Shown one piece after another: positions 1 through 7,361 of a DNA stretch of 64,000 nt. The position numbers were made by a program, and so were the translations under genes. Source of the DNA: an uncultured Lachnospiraceae bacterium (lineage in GTDB: Bacteria > Bacillota > Clostridia > Lachnospirales > Lachnospiraceae). A model generated the notes under the pieces. That model saw only the letters and a program-made list of their open reading frames with translations, made no database searches and had not been told where the DNA came from. The number at the start of each line of letters is the position of its first letter. Within the stretch, counting starts at the first letter, position 1. The DNA lies in assembly GCA_946558695.1 (NCBI GenBank), contig CAMNTQ010000003.1, forward strand, positions 39,856 through 103,855, written 5' to 3'.

Positions 1-456
1 CGCGGCAGCTGTCGCCGGCTCGATATTGCATCCGGTCCTGCTGGCAACGCTATACATAATGATCGGCGCTTTCGCCTCCTTCGCAACTGCCTTATAATGC
101 TCGATCAAACCGTTCTGCGTCGCTTTATTATAGTAAGGCGTCACAAGCAAAAGACCGTCCGCACCGTAATCTGCTGCCTCCTTCGACATCTCGACCGCCG
201 TCTTTGTACAATTCGAACCCGTTCCTGCAATAACCGGAATCCTTCCCTTCGCCCTGTCGATCGTAAACTTCACGCACTCAATGTGTTCTTCTTCTGTCAT
301 AGTCGCGGATTCTCCGGTAGTTCCGCAGATAATAATGCTGTCAGTACCATGACTGCAGTGATAATCAATCAACTCATCCAGTCTGTCGTAATTGATACTT
401 TCATCCTTATTAAATGGTGTGACAATCGCCACCCCGGCTCCTGTAAAAATCGCCAT
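1..456 (-). CDS. dapA: 4-hydroxy-tetrahydrodipicolinate synthase, N-terminal part (cut by window edge)
   Basis: DapA condenses pyruvate with aspartate semialdehyde in lysine/diaminopimelate synthesis. The reading frame runs off the left edge, leaving 152 codons. It begins MAIFTGAGVAIVTPF and carries the family signatures CGTTGESATM (substrate loop), GTGSN and TPYYNK with the catalytic tyrosine. The Schiff-base lysine would lie beyond the edge. Two tandem ATGs (457-459 and 454-456) follow an AGGAGG at 463-468. The inner one has the better spacing (6 nt) and is used here. The gene lies downstream of the SSB-like gene on the same strand with about 128 bp between, in which I see no clear promoter. 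Confidence 0.93.
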   Translation of the reverse strand, partial: MAIFTGAGVAIVTPFNKDESINYDRLDELIDYHCSHGTDSIIICGTTGESATMTEEEHIECVKFTIDRAKGRIPVIAGTGSNCTKTAVEMSKEAADYGADGLLLVTPYYNKATQNGLIEHYKAVAKEAKAPIIMYSVASRTGCNIEPATAAA

Positions 457-584
457 CATGCTCCTCCTGATTTTATACTAAGTATATTGAAAAATATTCG
501 TCATATGCATTCACATCTAACTTACAGAAATTCTATCATCAATCAAACATGATGTCAATGAAGTCGCTAAAGTTTTATATAAGC

Positions 585-1214
585 TTATTCATCCAGACAC
601 TCCAGCTTACTTACGGAAACTTCGTATGCTGTCCGCTTCTCCGTCTCCGTTTCAGAAAGTTTCTTCACATATTCTCTGCTCTGGATACGTCCTAAGACCT
701 GCACATGCTCCCCGACCTCAAAAGCTGAGGCGAACCTTGCATTTCTCCCCCAGCAGATACAGGGGATATAGTCTGATTTTCCATAAGGACGGTTCACTGC
801 CAAAAGAAGATCCGCGATCTCCCTTCCAAGAGGTGTCTTCCTGTAAATCGGCAGCTTGCATATGTATCCGTCCAGCAGAATATTATTTGTCTTGGCGCCA
901 TCCAATTCCTCCTCAATAAAAGACACTTCTCTTGCGAATACAGATAATACCAGCCTGTTCTTTTGTTCATCGTGTCGGTTATAAGAGCGGAACTGACCGC
1001 TTACCATCAGAAACTCACCTCTGTAATCGCACTCCACATCAATCAATCTCTCGGATATCATAACCGGAATCGTGTCTACAGAATTGCTGAGCCTCCTCAC
1101 ACTCACATCCACCATATAAAACCCTTCCCCGAATACCTCGTGGCTGAATGCAAATGTAGATACAATTTCTCCCATAATGGTTACCTGATTGTTTTCAATT
1201 ATCTTATCTGACAT
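585..1214 (-). CDS. SSB-like single-stranded DNA-binding protein with two OB folds
   Basis: At 209 residues this protein appears to carry two OB-fold units. Residues about 8-95 form a first SSB-like barrel (GEIVSTFAFSHEVFGEGFY). Residues about 110-205 form a second with the classical SSB core PLGREIADLLLAVNRPYG followed by YIPCICWGRNA. It lacks the acidic C-terminal tip (DDDIPF type) that recruits partners in housekeeping SSB and ends KLECLDE. It is therefore probably an accessory paralogue, not the essential SSB. The start follows a GGGAG site. Role in ssDNA protection or repair is inferred from the fold. Neighbours (dapA, a secreted repeat protein) give no functional hint. Confidence 0.8.
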   Translation of the reverse strand: MSDKIIENNQVTIMGEIVSTFAFSHEVFGEGFYMVDVSVRRLSNSVDTIPVMISERLIDVECDYRGEFLMVSGQFRSYNRHDEQKNRLVLSVFAREVSFIEEELDGAKTNNILLDGYICKLPIYRKTPLGREIADLLLAVNRPYGKSDYIPCICWGRNARFASAFEVGEHVQVLGRIQSREYVKKLSETETEKRTAYEVSVSKLECLDE

Positions 1215-1268
1215 AAATTTTCTCCCTTCTCCAATCGTATTTTTCCATCCATATAATCTATGAGCGGC

Positions 1269-1321
1269 GCCGTCGAATTAGAACTGATTTTTCTGACAAT
1301 CGCAGGACATGGTTCGACGGC
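1269..1321. other. Inverted repeat, possible small structured RNA or terminator
   Basis: A perfect 9-bp inverted repeat (GCCGTCGAA at 1269-1277, TTCGACGGC at 1313-1321) encloses about 35 bases. On the plus strand it is followed by ATTTTT. It lies in the 240-bp gap between the SSB-like gene and the His/Cys repeat gene. Both neighbours are on minus, so a plus-strand terminator here has no obvious gene to end. Confidence 0.35.
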
Positions 1322-1360
1322 ATTTTTCGTCATTCCCGATATATGTCAGAAATAAAGAAT

Positions 1361-1421
1361 ATGCCGGTATTTTTATGGTTCCTCTCTTTGTGTAAAAGCT
1401 TTCCATAAAAAATACCGGCAT
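1361..1421 (-). terminator. Long hairpin downstream of the His/Cys repeat gene
   Basis: An 18-bp inverted repeat (1361-1378 and 1403-1421, one extra A in the right arm) encloses a 24-base loop. On the minus strand it lies about 36 bases after the stop of the His/Cys repeat gene and is followed by ATTCTTTATTTC. It may be its terminator, although the stem is AT-rich in its middle. Confidence 0.45.
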
Positions 1422-1456
1422 CATAAACTTTGCCCCGATCTTCGAATTCAGTCAGA

Positions 1457-2041
1457 TTAATAGGTCTTCATTGCAGAATGACCATAATAACACTTTCCAT
1501 AATGTTTATGCAATTTTGTCTTCTTACAGCCGGGCGCCGTACATTGTCTGTATACTGTATCACCGTCAGAATGACCATAGTAATACCGTCCGCCGTGCTT
1601 ATGCTTCTTGGTCTTCTCACAGTCCTGTACCGTACATTGGCTGTATGTTATACAGTTATAGGAATGTCCGTAATAATACTTTCTGCCGTGCTTATGTTTC
1701 TTGCTCTCTTCACATCCTGCAACCTTGCACTGGCTGTATCTTTTTTTGCCTGAATGTCCATAATAGTACTTGCCGTTATGCCAATGTCCCTTTGTCTTCC
1801 TGCACTTTGACACCCTGCATTGGCTGTATGTCACACAGTTGCCATGATGCCCGTTATAACTATTTCTGCCATGCCTGTGTTCTCCCGCGGCATTACATCC
1901 CGACACTCCGCATGATGCGTACGCCCTGTCCGCATCAGAACGGCACCTGCCATGATGACCTCCGTGCCCATGTGCCGCAGCGGTAACCGGCGTCTGCAGC
2001 GCAAGAAAAACTGCCGCTAAGATCAAGATCATTTTTTTCAT
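1457..2041 (-). CDS. Secreted His/Cys-rich protein with five ~31-residue repeats (putative metal binder)
   Basis: The protein has 194 residues. Residues 1-22 are a Sec signal peptide (MKKMILILAAVFLALQTPVT...AAA). An HGHGGHHGRC stretch follows. Five tandem units then start at residues 41, 72, 102, 133 and 164. Each has the pattern Y-x-x-C-x4-C, then H-x-H, then a Y-rich strand ending G-H. Each unit thus offers two cysteines and three histidines, enough for one transition-metal site. I infer extracellular or cell-surface metal binding. No enzyme or anchor motif (LPXTG, SLH) is visible, and I do not recognise a named family. The start follows an AGGAGG. It is divergent from typA. Units 2-5 are much more alike than unit 1. 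Confidence 0.85.
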   Translation of the reverse strand: MKKMILILAAVFLALQTPVTAAAHGHGGHHGRCRSDADRAYASCGVSGCNAAGEHRHGRNSYNGHHGNCVTYSQCRVSKCRKTKGHWHNGKYYYGHSGKKRYSQCKVAGCEESKKHKHGRKYYYGHSYNCITYSQCTVQDCEKTKKHKHGGRYYYGHSDGDTVYRQCTAPGCKKTKLHKHYGKCYYGHSAMKTY

Positions 2042-2251
2042 GTTGCGATGTACCTCCTGTTTTATGAATCTTGCAGATTATTCAGTTCTTAATTAACTTT
2101 TAAGATTATACTATCATATACATATGCACTTTTCAAGATGTCTTCTGCCTTTCCCTGCAACAACTACTTGTAAATTTCAGAAAATGTGATAAACTATTGA
2201 GGTTGTAATATAGATTTGCATAATTAATAAGAAGATAAAGGTGGAACTCAT

Positions 2252-4075
2252 ATGAAAACGAAACGCGAAGATATACGTAACATAGCAATCATTGCCCATG
2301 TAGACCACGGCAAGACAACCCTTGTGGACGAGCTTCTCAAACAAAGCGGTGTATTCCGTGAAAACCAGGAAGTTGCCGAACGTGTCATGGATTCCAATGA
2401 TATAGAAAGAGAACGCGGGATCACGATCCTTTCTAAAAACACTGCCGTCTATTATAAAGGGACAAAGATCAACATCGTCGACACTCCGGGACATGCTGAT
2501 TTCGGCGGTGAAGTAGAACGTGTGCTGAAGATGGTAAACGGTGTGATTCTCGTAGTCGACGCTTTTGAAGGCGCCATGCCCCAGACAAAATTTGTGCTTA
2601 GAAAAGCATTGGAACTGAGTCTTCCGGTTATCGTCTGTATCAATAAAATTGACCGCCCGGAGGCAAGACCGGACGAAGTCATTGATGAGGTATTAGAGCT
2701 TTTTATGGATCTGGACGCTTCGGATGAACAGCTTGACTGTCCTTTTGTATATGCTTCTGCAAAATCAGGGATCGCCGTCTTAGACCTGACTGACGAAGAA
2801 CGGGACATGAAGCCTCTGTTCGAGACAATCCTAGACTACATTCCGGCTCCCGAGGGCGATCCAGACGCAGACACTCAAGTACTGATCAGCACGATCGACT
2901 ATAATGAGTACGTCGGCCGGATCGGCGTCGGAAAAGTAGATAACGGCACAATAAAGGTCGGTATGGATGCGGTTGTTGTAAACGAGCATAATTCTGAGCG
3001 CCAAGAGAAAGTACGTATCAGCAAGTTATATGAGTTTGACGGCCTGAACAAAGTTGAGGTAAAGGAGGCAGGCATTGGCTCCATCGTGGCAATCTCCGGC
3101 ATTGCTGATATTTCCATCGGCGACACCATCTGCTCACCGGAAAATCCAAAAGCGATTCCTTTCCAGAAGATCTCCGAGCCAACGATTGCCATGCAATTTA
3201 TCGTGAACGACAGTCCATTTGCCGGGCAGGATGGAAAATATGTCACTTCCCGTCATTTAAGAGACCGGCTGTTCCGTGAACTGAATACGGACGTAAGCCT
3301 GCGGGTAGAAGAATCCGACAGCACCGACAGCTTCAAAGTGTCCGGCCGCGGAGAGCTTCATCTCTCCGTCCTCATCGAAAATATGCGTCGGGAAGGGTAT
3401 GAATTTGCTGTCAGCAAAGCGGAAGTTCTCTATAAAAAGGACGAAAAAGGGAAACTCTTGGAGCCGATGGAGACAGCTTATGTGGACGTTCCAGAAGAGT
3501 TTACCGGAACAGTCATTGAAAAACTGAGCCAGCGCAAAGGAGAACTTCAGAATATGGGAACGGCAAGCGGCGGATACACAAGGCTGGAATTTTCCATTCC
3601 TTCCCGCGGACTGATCGGCTACCGCGGCGAATTTTTAACCGACACAAAGGGGAACGGTATAATGAATACGGCATTCAACTGTTACGCTCCCTATAAAGGC
3701 GATATCCAGTACCGCAAACAAGGCTCGCTGATTGCTTTTGAAACCGGCGAATCCGTTACTTACGGCTTATTTCAGGCACAGGAGCGCGGCATCCTTTTTC
3801 TCGGTGCGGGCGAAAAGGTATATTCAGGTATGGTCATCGGTGAAAATGCAAAGACTGACGATATCGAGGTGAATGTCTGCAAGACCAAACATCTTACCAA
3901 CACCCGTTCTTCCGGTGCAGACGATGCGCTTCGGCTGACGGCTCCAAAAATCCTAAGTCTGGAAGAAGCGCTGGATTTTATTGATACAGATGAGCTTTTG
4001 GAGGTAACTCCAAAAACTCTCCGAATCCGAAAAAAAATTCTGGATCCGAAAATCCGAAAAAGGAGTAACCGATAA
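2252..4075 (+). CDS. typA: Ribosome-associated GTPase TypA/BipA
   Basis: TypA is a translational GTPase related to EF-G and LepA that acts on the 70S ribosome and in 50S assembly under stress. At 607 residues it has the expected length. Visible G motifs are AHVDHGKT (about 15-22), the RGITI effector loop, DTPGHADF and NKID. Domain III/V and a basic C-terminal domain specific to BipA follow ([19 protein letters not shown]). The start follows an AAAGGTGG site. The stop overlaps the ATG of the PAP2 gene (TAATG), so the two are probably translationally coupled. Confidence 0.97.
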   Translation: MKTKREDIRNIAIIAHVDHGKTTLVDELLKQSGVFRENQEVAERVMDSNDIERERGITILSKNTAVYYKGTKINIVDTPGHADFGGEVERVLKMVNGVILVVDAFEGAMPQTKFVLRKALELSLPVIVCINKIDRPEARPDEVIDEVLELFMDLDASDEQLDCPFVYASAKSGIAVLDLTDEERDMKPLFETILDYIPAPEGDPDADTQVLISTIDYNEYVGRIGVGKVDNGTIKVGMDAVVVNEHNSERQEKVRISKLYEFDGLNKVEVKEAGIGSIVAISGIADISIGDTICSPENPKAIPFQKISEPTIAMQFIVNDSPFAGQDGKYVTSRHLRDRLFRELNTDVSLRVEESDSTDSFKVSGRGELHLSVLIENMRREGYEFAVSKAEVLYKKDEKGKLLEPMETAYVDVPEEFTGTVIEKLSQRKGELQNMGTASGGYTRLEFSIPSRGLIGYRGEFLTDTKGNGIMNTAFNCYAPYKGDIQYRKQGSLIAFETGESVTYGLFQAQERGILFLGAGEKVYSGMVIGENAKTDDIEVNVCKTKHLTNTRSSGADDALRLTAPKILSLEEALDFIDTDELLEVTPKTLRIRKKILDPKIRKRSNR

Positions 4076-4989
4076 TGGCTTTTTTATGGCTTCTAAGCGA
4101 AATCAGAACCCCTTTTTTTAACGATATCATGCAGTTTCTCACCTATTTCGGTCAGGAAATGATTATCATCACGGTTATCTGCGCACTGTACTGGTGCGTG
4201 GATAAGCGCTTTGCGTACCTTCTCGGCTTCACATATTTTACTGCGGGGCTCGGAGTGCAGACGCTTAAGATCACCTTTCGCATCCCACGGCCATGGATCT
4301 TAGATCCTGACTTTTCTGCGGTTAAGAGCGCCGTCCCTGCCGCCACCGGATATTCCTTTCCAAGCGGCCATACGCAGGGCGCAACTGCTCTTTATTTCCC
4401 GCTGGCACTGAAAGTCAGGCCTATGCTCCTTAAGATTTTCTGCGTTCTTTTATTCCTTCTGGTCGGATTTTCCCGAATGTATCTGGGATGCCACACTCCG
4501 AAGGATGTCCTTGTTTCCATGGCTCTTACTATCACTGTATCTCTCATTATATGGCATTTTCAAAGCCTGTTACTTGATGATACACGATATCTTAAGCAGA
4601 TCGCCGCCCTGCTCGCCGTACTTTCCTTGGCTGTTGCCGCCTATGCACTTGCCTTGCAAGCCTCCGGAATTATAGAGACAAAATACGCGCTTGACTGCTG
4701 CAAAGCCTCCGGCGCAGGACTGGGCTTTTCCATCGGCTGGTATGCGGAACGCACAAAACTTAATTTTGACACCCGCACAGAGCATATGCCGGGACAGCTT
4801 ATCAAGCTTTTGATCGGTCTTTTAAGCGCCCTATTTATAAAAAAGACTTTTCCCTTCTTTTTCGGAAGTTCCGTCTTGGCAAAAATGATTGAATACTTTA
4901 TACTGGTATTATGGGTGCTTGTTATATACCCGTATTTGTTCAGTTTAAAAATTAATACCCCCAAAGGGAACCAGACACCTGCTGCTTAA
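4075..4989 (+). CDS. PAP2-family membrane phosphatase
   Basis: This 304-residue integral membrane protein has the three PAP2 catalytic motifs: K-x6-RP as KITFRIPRP, PSGH as SFPSGHTQGA, and SR-x5-H-x3-D as SRMYLGCHTPKD. Such enzymes dephosphorylate undecaprenyl or phosphatidic acid phosphates at the outer membrane face. A C-terminal extension of about 100 residues adds further hydrophobic segments. The start codon overlaps the typA stop. Substrate cannot be told from sequence, but recycling of a lipid pyrophosphate is the commonest role. Confidence 0.9.
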   Translation: MAFLWLLSEIRTPFFNDIMQFLTYFGQEMIIITVICALYWCVDKRFAYLLGFTYFTAGLGVQTLKITFRIPRPWILDPDFSAVKSAVPAATGYSFPSGHTQGATALYFPLALKVRPMLLKIFCVLLFLLVGFSRMYLGCHTPKDVLVSMALTITVSLIIWHFQSLLLDDTRYLKQIAALLAVLSLAVAAYALALQASGIIETKYALDCCKASGAGLGFSIGWYAERTKLNFDTRTEHMPGQLIKLLIGLLSALFIKKTFPFFFGSSVLAKMIEYFILVLWVLVIYPYLFSLKINTPKGNQTPAA

Positions 4990-5043
4990 AGACTAATACC
5001 CCAAAAGGGAGAAAACATTTGCAGACCAAAAAAGGAGAACTGT

Positions 5044-5655
5044 ATGAGACTGTATGTAACTATCTTCATTAAGCGTCTTGCTGTCATTCTTGAATTCGTC
5101 ATTACCATCATGCTCGGCATCGGCATCCTGCTTTTGTGCCTGCGCATGGCTTCTTCGCTCACGAATATTCCCAACTTGGACGTGTGGCCGAATTACAATG
5201 ACCTTTTAGAAACCTGTTTTAATCTGATCATCGGAGTAGAATTGATCCGCATGATGTATCAGCACACCCCTGACACTGTATTTGAAGTGCTGCTTTTCGC
5301 GATCGCAAGGCACATTATCATGGATCACTCCTCTATCTGGAGCAGTCTGGTAGGCGTGTGCGCAATCGCTGTACTTTTCGCTACCAGAAAGTATCTGTTC
5401 TGTGAATTTGACATTACTGATGAATTCGTTTTCCGCGCCACAACGAAGGTCCATGCAGTCAATAAGATTATCCGCGTAAACCTCCCTCATGAGCCGGGCG
5501 ATACTTTGTTGGATCTTATCACGGCGAAATTCAACGAATTCGAGACCGAGACCGGCGTCGGCGCCTGTGTCTATATCGGAGACGTCGGATTGCGTGTTGC
5601 GAAAATGCATGAGGGAAAAATTTCCAGAATTGAAGTAATACATGCTATACATTAG
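5044..5655 (+). CDS. PsiE-like membrane protein
   Basis: The protein has 203 residues. Hydrophobic segments lie at about 10-36, 58-75, 80-95 and 99-115. A soluble C-terminal half begins around residue 118. The pattern and the stretch ELIRMMYQHTPDTVFEVLLF resemble the phosphate-starvation-inducible PsiE family. The function of that family is unknown. A GGAG site precedes the ATG. It lies 54 bp after the PAP2 gene, so typA, the phosphatase and this gene probably form one transcript. Confidence 0.65.
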   Translation: MRLYVTIFIKRLAVILEFVITIMLGIGILLLCLRMASSLTNIPNLDVWPNYNDLLETCFNLIIGVELIRMMYQHTPDTVFEVLLFAIARHIIMDHSSIWSSLVGVCAIAVLFATRKYLFCEFDITDEFVFRATTKVHAVNKIIRVNLPHEPGDTLLDLITAKFNEFETETGVGACVYIGDVGLRVAKMHEGKISRIEVIHAIH

Positions 5656-5691
5656 ACGGAAAAAGTGATATACTAAATATATCAGAAACAT

Positions 5692-5715
5692 TGACAATTT
5701 AATTGTTAATTGTCA
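5692..5715. promoter_or_regulatory. Inverted repeat upstream of hpf
   Basis: TGACAATT (5692-5699) and AATTGTCA (5708-5715) form a perfect 8+8 dyad with an 8-base spacer, 44 bp before the hpf start. The left arm contains a TTGACA -35-like hexamer, but no well-spaced -10 follows it. It may be an operator or part of the hpf promoter. Confidence 0.35.
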
Positions 5716-5758
5716 GATTATACATTCTGAAATTCTATTTATAAAGGAGTTGGGGAGC

Positions 5759-6295
5759 ATGACGTTTATCATTATCGGAAAAAACATCGATGTAACGCCC
5801 GGCTTAAAAGAAGCCGTAGAACACAAATTAGGAAAGCTTGAGAGGTACTTTACCCCAGACACGGAGATTCATGTAACCTTAAGTGTACAGAGAGAACGCC
5901 AGAAGATTGAGGTAACCATTCCTGTGAAGGGCGATATCATCCGTTCAGAACAGGTAAGCAGCGACATGTATGTTTCGATTGACCTTGTTGAGGAAGTCAT
6001 CGAGCGGCAGCTTCGCAAATATAAAAACAAACTGATTGCAAGACACCAGGAGGGCGGTAATTTCAAGCAGGAATTCTATGAGACAGATGATTTGATTCCA
6101 GACGAGGATGAAGTTCAGATCGTCCGCACGAAACGGTTCGGCATCAAGCCTATGTATCCGGAAGATGCCTGTGTACAGATGGATCTTTTAGGACATGACT
6201 TCTTTGTATTCTGTAATGCAGAGACGGACGAAGTGAATGTCGTATACCGCCGCAAGAACGGTTCCTTCGGATTGATTGAGCCGGAATTCCGCTAA
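5759..6295 (+). CDS. hpf: Ribosome hibernation-promoting factor, long form
   Basis: Long HPF dimerises 70S ribosomes into inactive 100S particles in stationary phase. The 178-residue protein has the N-terminal S30AE domain (IIGKNIDVTPGLKEAVEHK), an acidic linker (about 110-122), and the C-terminal dimerisation domain (KRFGIKPMYPEDACVQMDL ... RKNGSFGLIEP). An in-frame TTG nine bases upstream abuts the AAAGGAG site at 5743-5749, leaving no spacing. The ATG at 5759, nine bases after it, is the credible start. A strong terminator follows. Confidence 0.96.
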   Translation: MTFIIIGKNIDVTPGLKEAVEHKLGKLERYFTPDTEIHVTLSVQRERQKIEVTIPVKGDIIRSEQVSSDMYVSIDLVEEVIERQLRKYKNKLIARHQEGGNFKQEFYETDDLIPDEDEVQIVRTKRFGIKPMYPEDACVQMDLLGHDFFVFCNAETDEVNVVYRRKNGSFGLIEPEFR

Positions 6296-6345
6296 CTGTT
6301 AATATCCGCAATCTAATATGATATGGATAGCTTTAGCTTTATTTA

Positions 6346-6379
6346 CCCCCTGCCGTATTCTTACGGCAGGGGAATTTTT
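6346..6379 (+). terminator. Rho-independent terminator after hpf
   Basis: CCCCTGCCGTA and TACGGCAGGGG form a perfect 11-bp stem with a four-base TTCT loop, followed by AATTTTTC. It ends the typA-to-hpf run and separates it from the MNT/HEPN pair. Confidence 0.93.
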
Positions 6380-6438
6380 CAAAAGGGGGCATCCCAGGAA
6401 ACGCTTTATTAAGTATATCCCTGCGGAATACGATTGGC

Positions 6439-6732
6439 ATGGAAAAGACAGGAATTAAAAAAGTTGTTATGGAAGAAATATTAAATCTTGCAAAAAAGCA
6501 TGGCATAAAAGAATTGATTCTTTTCGGTTCCAGAGCGAGAGGGGACTTTAACAGAGCCAGCGACATAGACCTGGCTGTGCGGGGAGGAGATATTTGCCGG
6601 TTTGCTCTGGATGTGGAAGATGAGACTTCAACACCTCTTAGATACGATGTGGTGGATCTGGATAGAAATGTGCAGGAAGATTTGCGCAAAATAATTGAAA
6701 CAGAGGGAGTTGTATTGTATGAAAAAGTTTGA
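6439..6732 (+). CDS. MntA-like nucleotidyltransferase (antitoxin of a MNT/HEPN pair)
   Basis: This 97-residue minimal nucleotidyltransferase carries the GS-X10-DXD signature (Gly30, Ser31, Asp42, Asp44). The third catalytic acidic residue lies in RYDVVDLD near 76-80. In characterised MNT/HEPN modules the MntA partner AMPylates a tyrosine of the HEPN toxin and so silences it. No good ribosome site precedes the ATG at 6439. A second ATG at 6469 is possible and would give a protein starting about where many homologues do. The gene overlaps the HEPN partner by 14 bases. Function is inferred from motifs and gene order. Confidence 0.85.
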   Translation: MEKTGIKKVVMEEILNLAKKHGIKELILFGSRARGDFNRASDIDLAVRGGDICRFALDVEDETSTPLRYDVVDLDRNVQEDLRKIIETEGVVLYEKV

Positions 6733-7141
6733 TAATTATATATCTAATCTGCGTGTTTTGGAAGGCGCCGATAAAGAATGCCTGAACAATGAATTTATAA
6801 TCAGCGGAATTATCGACAAGTTTTCCATACAGTTTGAGCTTGGCTGGAAGACATTAAAAGAATTGTTATCCTATGAAGGCAGCAGAGCTGCCCTGACAGG
6901 TTCCCCGAGGGGAGTAATCAAAGAAGCATATGCTGTGTATCCTTTTTTTGACGGAGATCTCTGGCTCGCTATGCTTAAGGACAGGAACGATATGTCGCAT
7001 ATCTATGATGGAACCGCGGCAAAGGAGTTAGTGAAACGTATTCTGAAAAAATATATTCCGGAATTTGCACGGCTGGAGAGGGAATTGCGCAGACATTACG
7101 GAGACGTGCTGGAATCGCTGCAGGAAGCTTCTAAAGTATGA
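6719..7141 (+). CDS. HEPN-domain toxin, HI0074/HepT type
   Basis: The protein has 140 residues, is mainly helical, and resembles the HI0074 nucleotidyltransferase-substrate-binding family (FELGWKTLKELLSYEG ... GVIKEAYA). It contains the RX4HXY motif of HepT RNases at Arg89, His94 and Tyr96. The tyrosine is the AMPylation target in studied systems. The ATG at 6719 lies inside the end of the MNT gene and matches the usual family start. An upstream in-frame start at 6695 would add eight atypical residues. The stop codon overlaps the ATG of a small ORF. Confidence 0.85.
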   Translation: MKKFDNYISNLRVLEGADKECLNNEFIISGIIDKFSIQFELGWKTLKELLSYEGSRAALTGSPRGVIKEAYAVYPFFDGDLWLAMLKDRNDMSHIYDGTAAKELVKRILKKYIPEFARLERELRRHYGDVLESLQEASKV

Positions 7142-7302
7142 AAACTATTAAAACGACCTATAAAATCGGCGGCGGCCGTTATGACCGATATTTTGATATT
7201 TTGATTCAAAACAATGCCTCCATACCTTTATTTACTGAGATTTTTATCTTACATGCCTGCCCAAAACCTACACAAAATAGTATAACACAAAATATACGGT
7301 AA
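7138..7302 (+). CDS. Small ORF coupled to the HEPN gene (54 codons, uncertain)
   Basis: An ATGA overlap with the HEPN stop opens a 54-codon frame beginning MKTIKTTYKIGGGRYDRYFD. The arrangement suggests translational coupling, but no family is recognised. The second half reads like non-coding AT-rich sequence. It may be the start of a third operon gene that has since been truncated. No separate ribosome site is visible beyond the GGAAG at the end of the HEPN gene. Confidence 0.35.
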   Translation: MKTIKTTYKIGGGRYDRYFDILIQNNASIPLFTEIFILHACPKPTQNSITQNIR

Positions 7303-7324
7303 TTAAAAGGCGATGAGCATAAAA

Positions 7325-7351
7325 CAGCGGCTTTGTTTCTCAAAACCGCTG
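7325..7351 (-). terminator. Terminator of the RCC1/BspA gene
   Basis: Read on minus, CAGCGGTTTTG and CAAAGCCGCTG pair around a short GAGAAA-containing loop, followed by TTTTATG. It lies ten bases after the stop of the RCC1-repeat gene. Confidence 0.8.
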
Positions 7352-7361
7352 CATGAAATTA

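Noticed and set aside
1471..1986. 171-codon plus-strand frame opposite the His/Cys repeat gene
   Set aside because: Repeats give long open frames on both strands. Only the minus frame has a signal peptide, ribosome site and consistent metal-ligand pattern.
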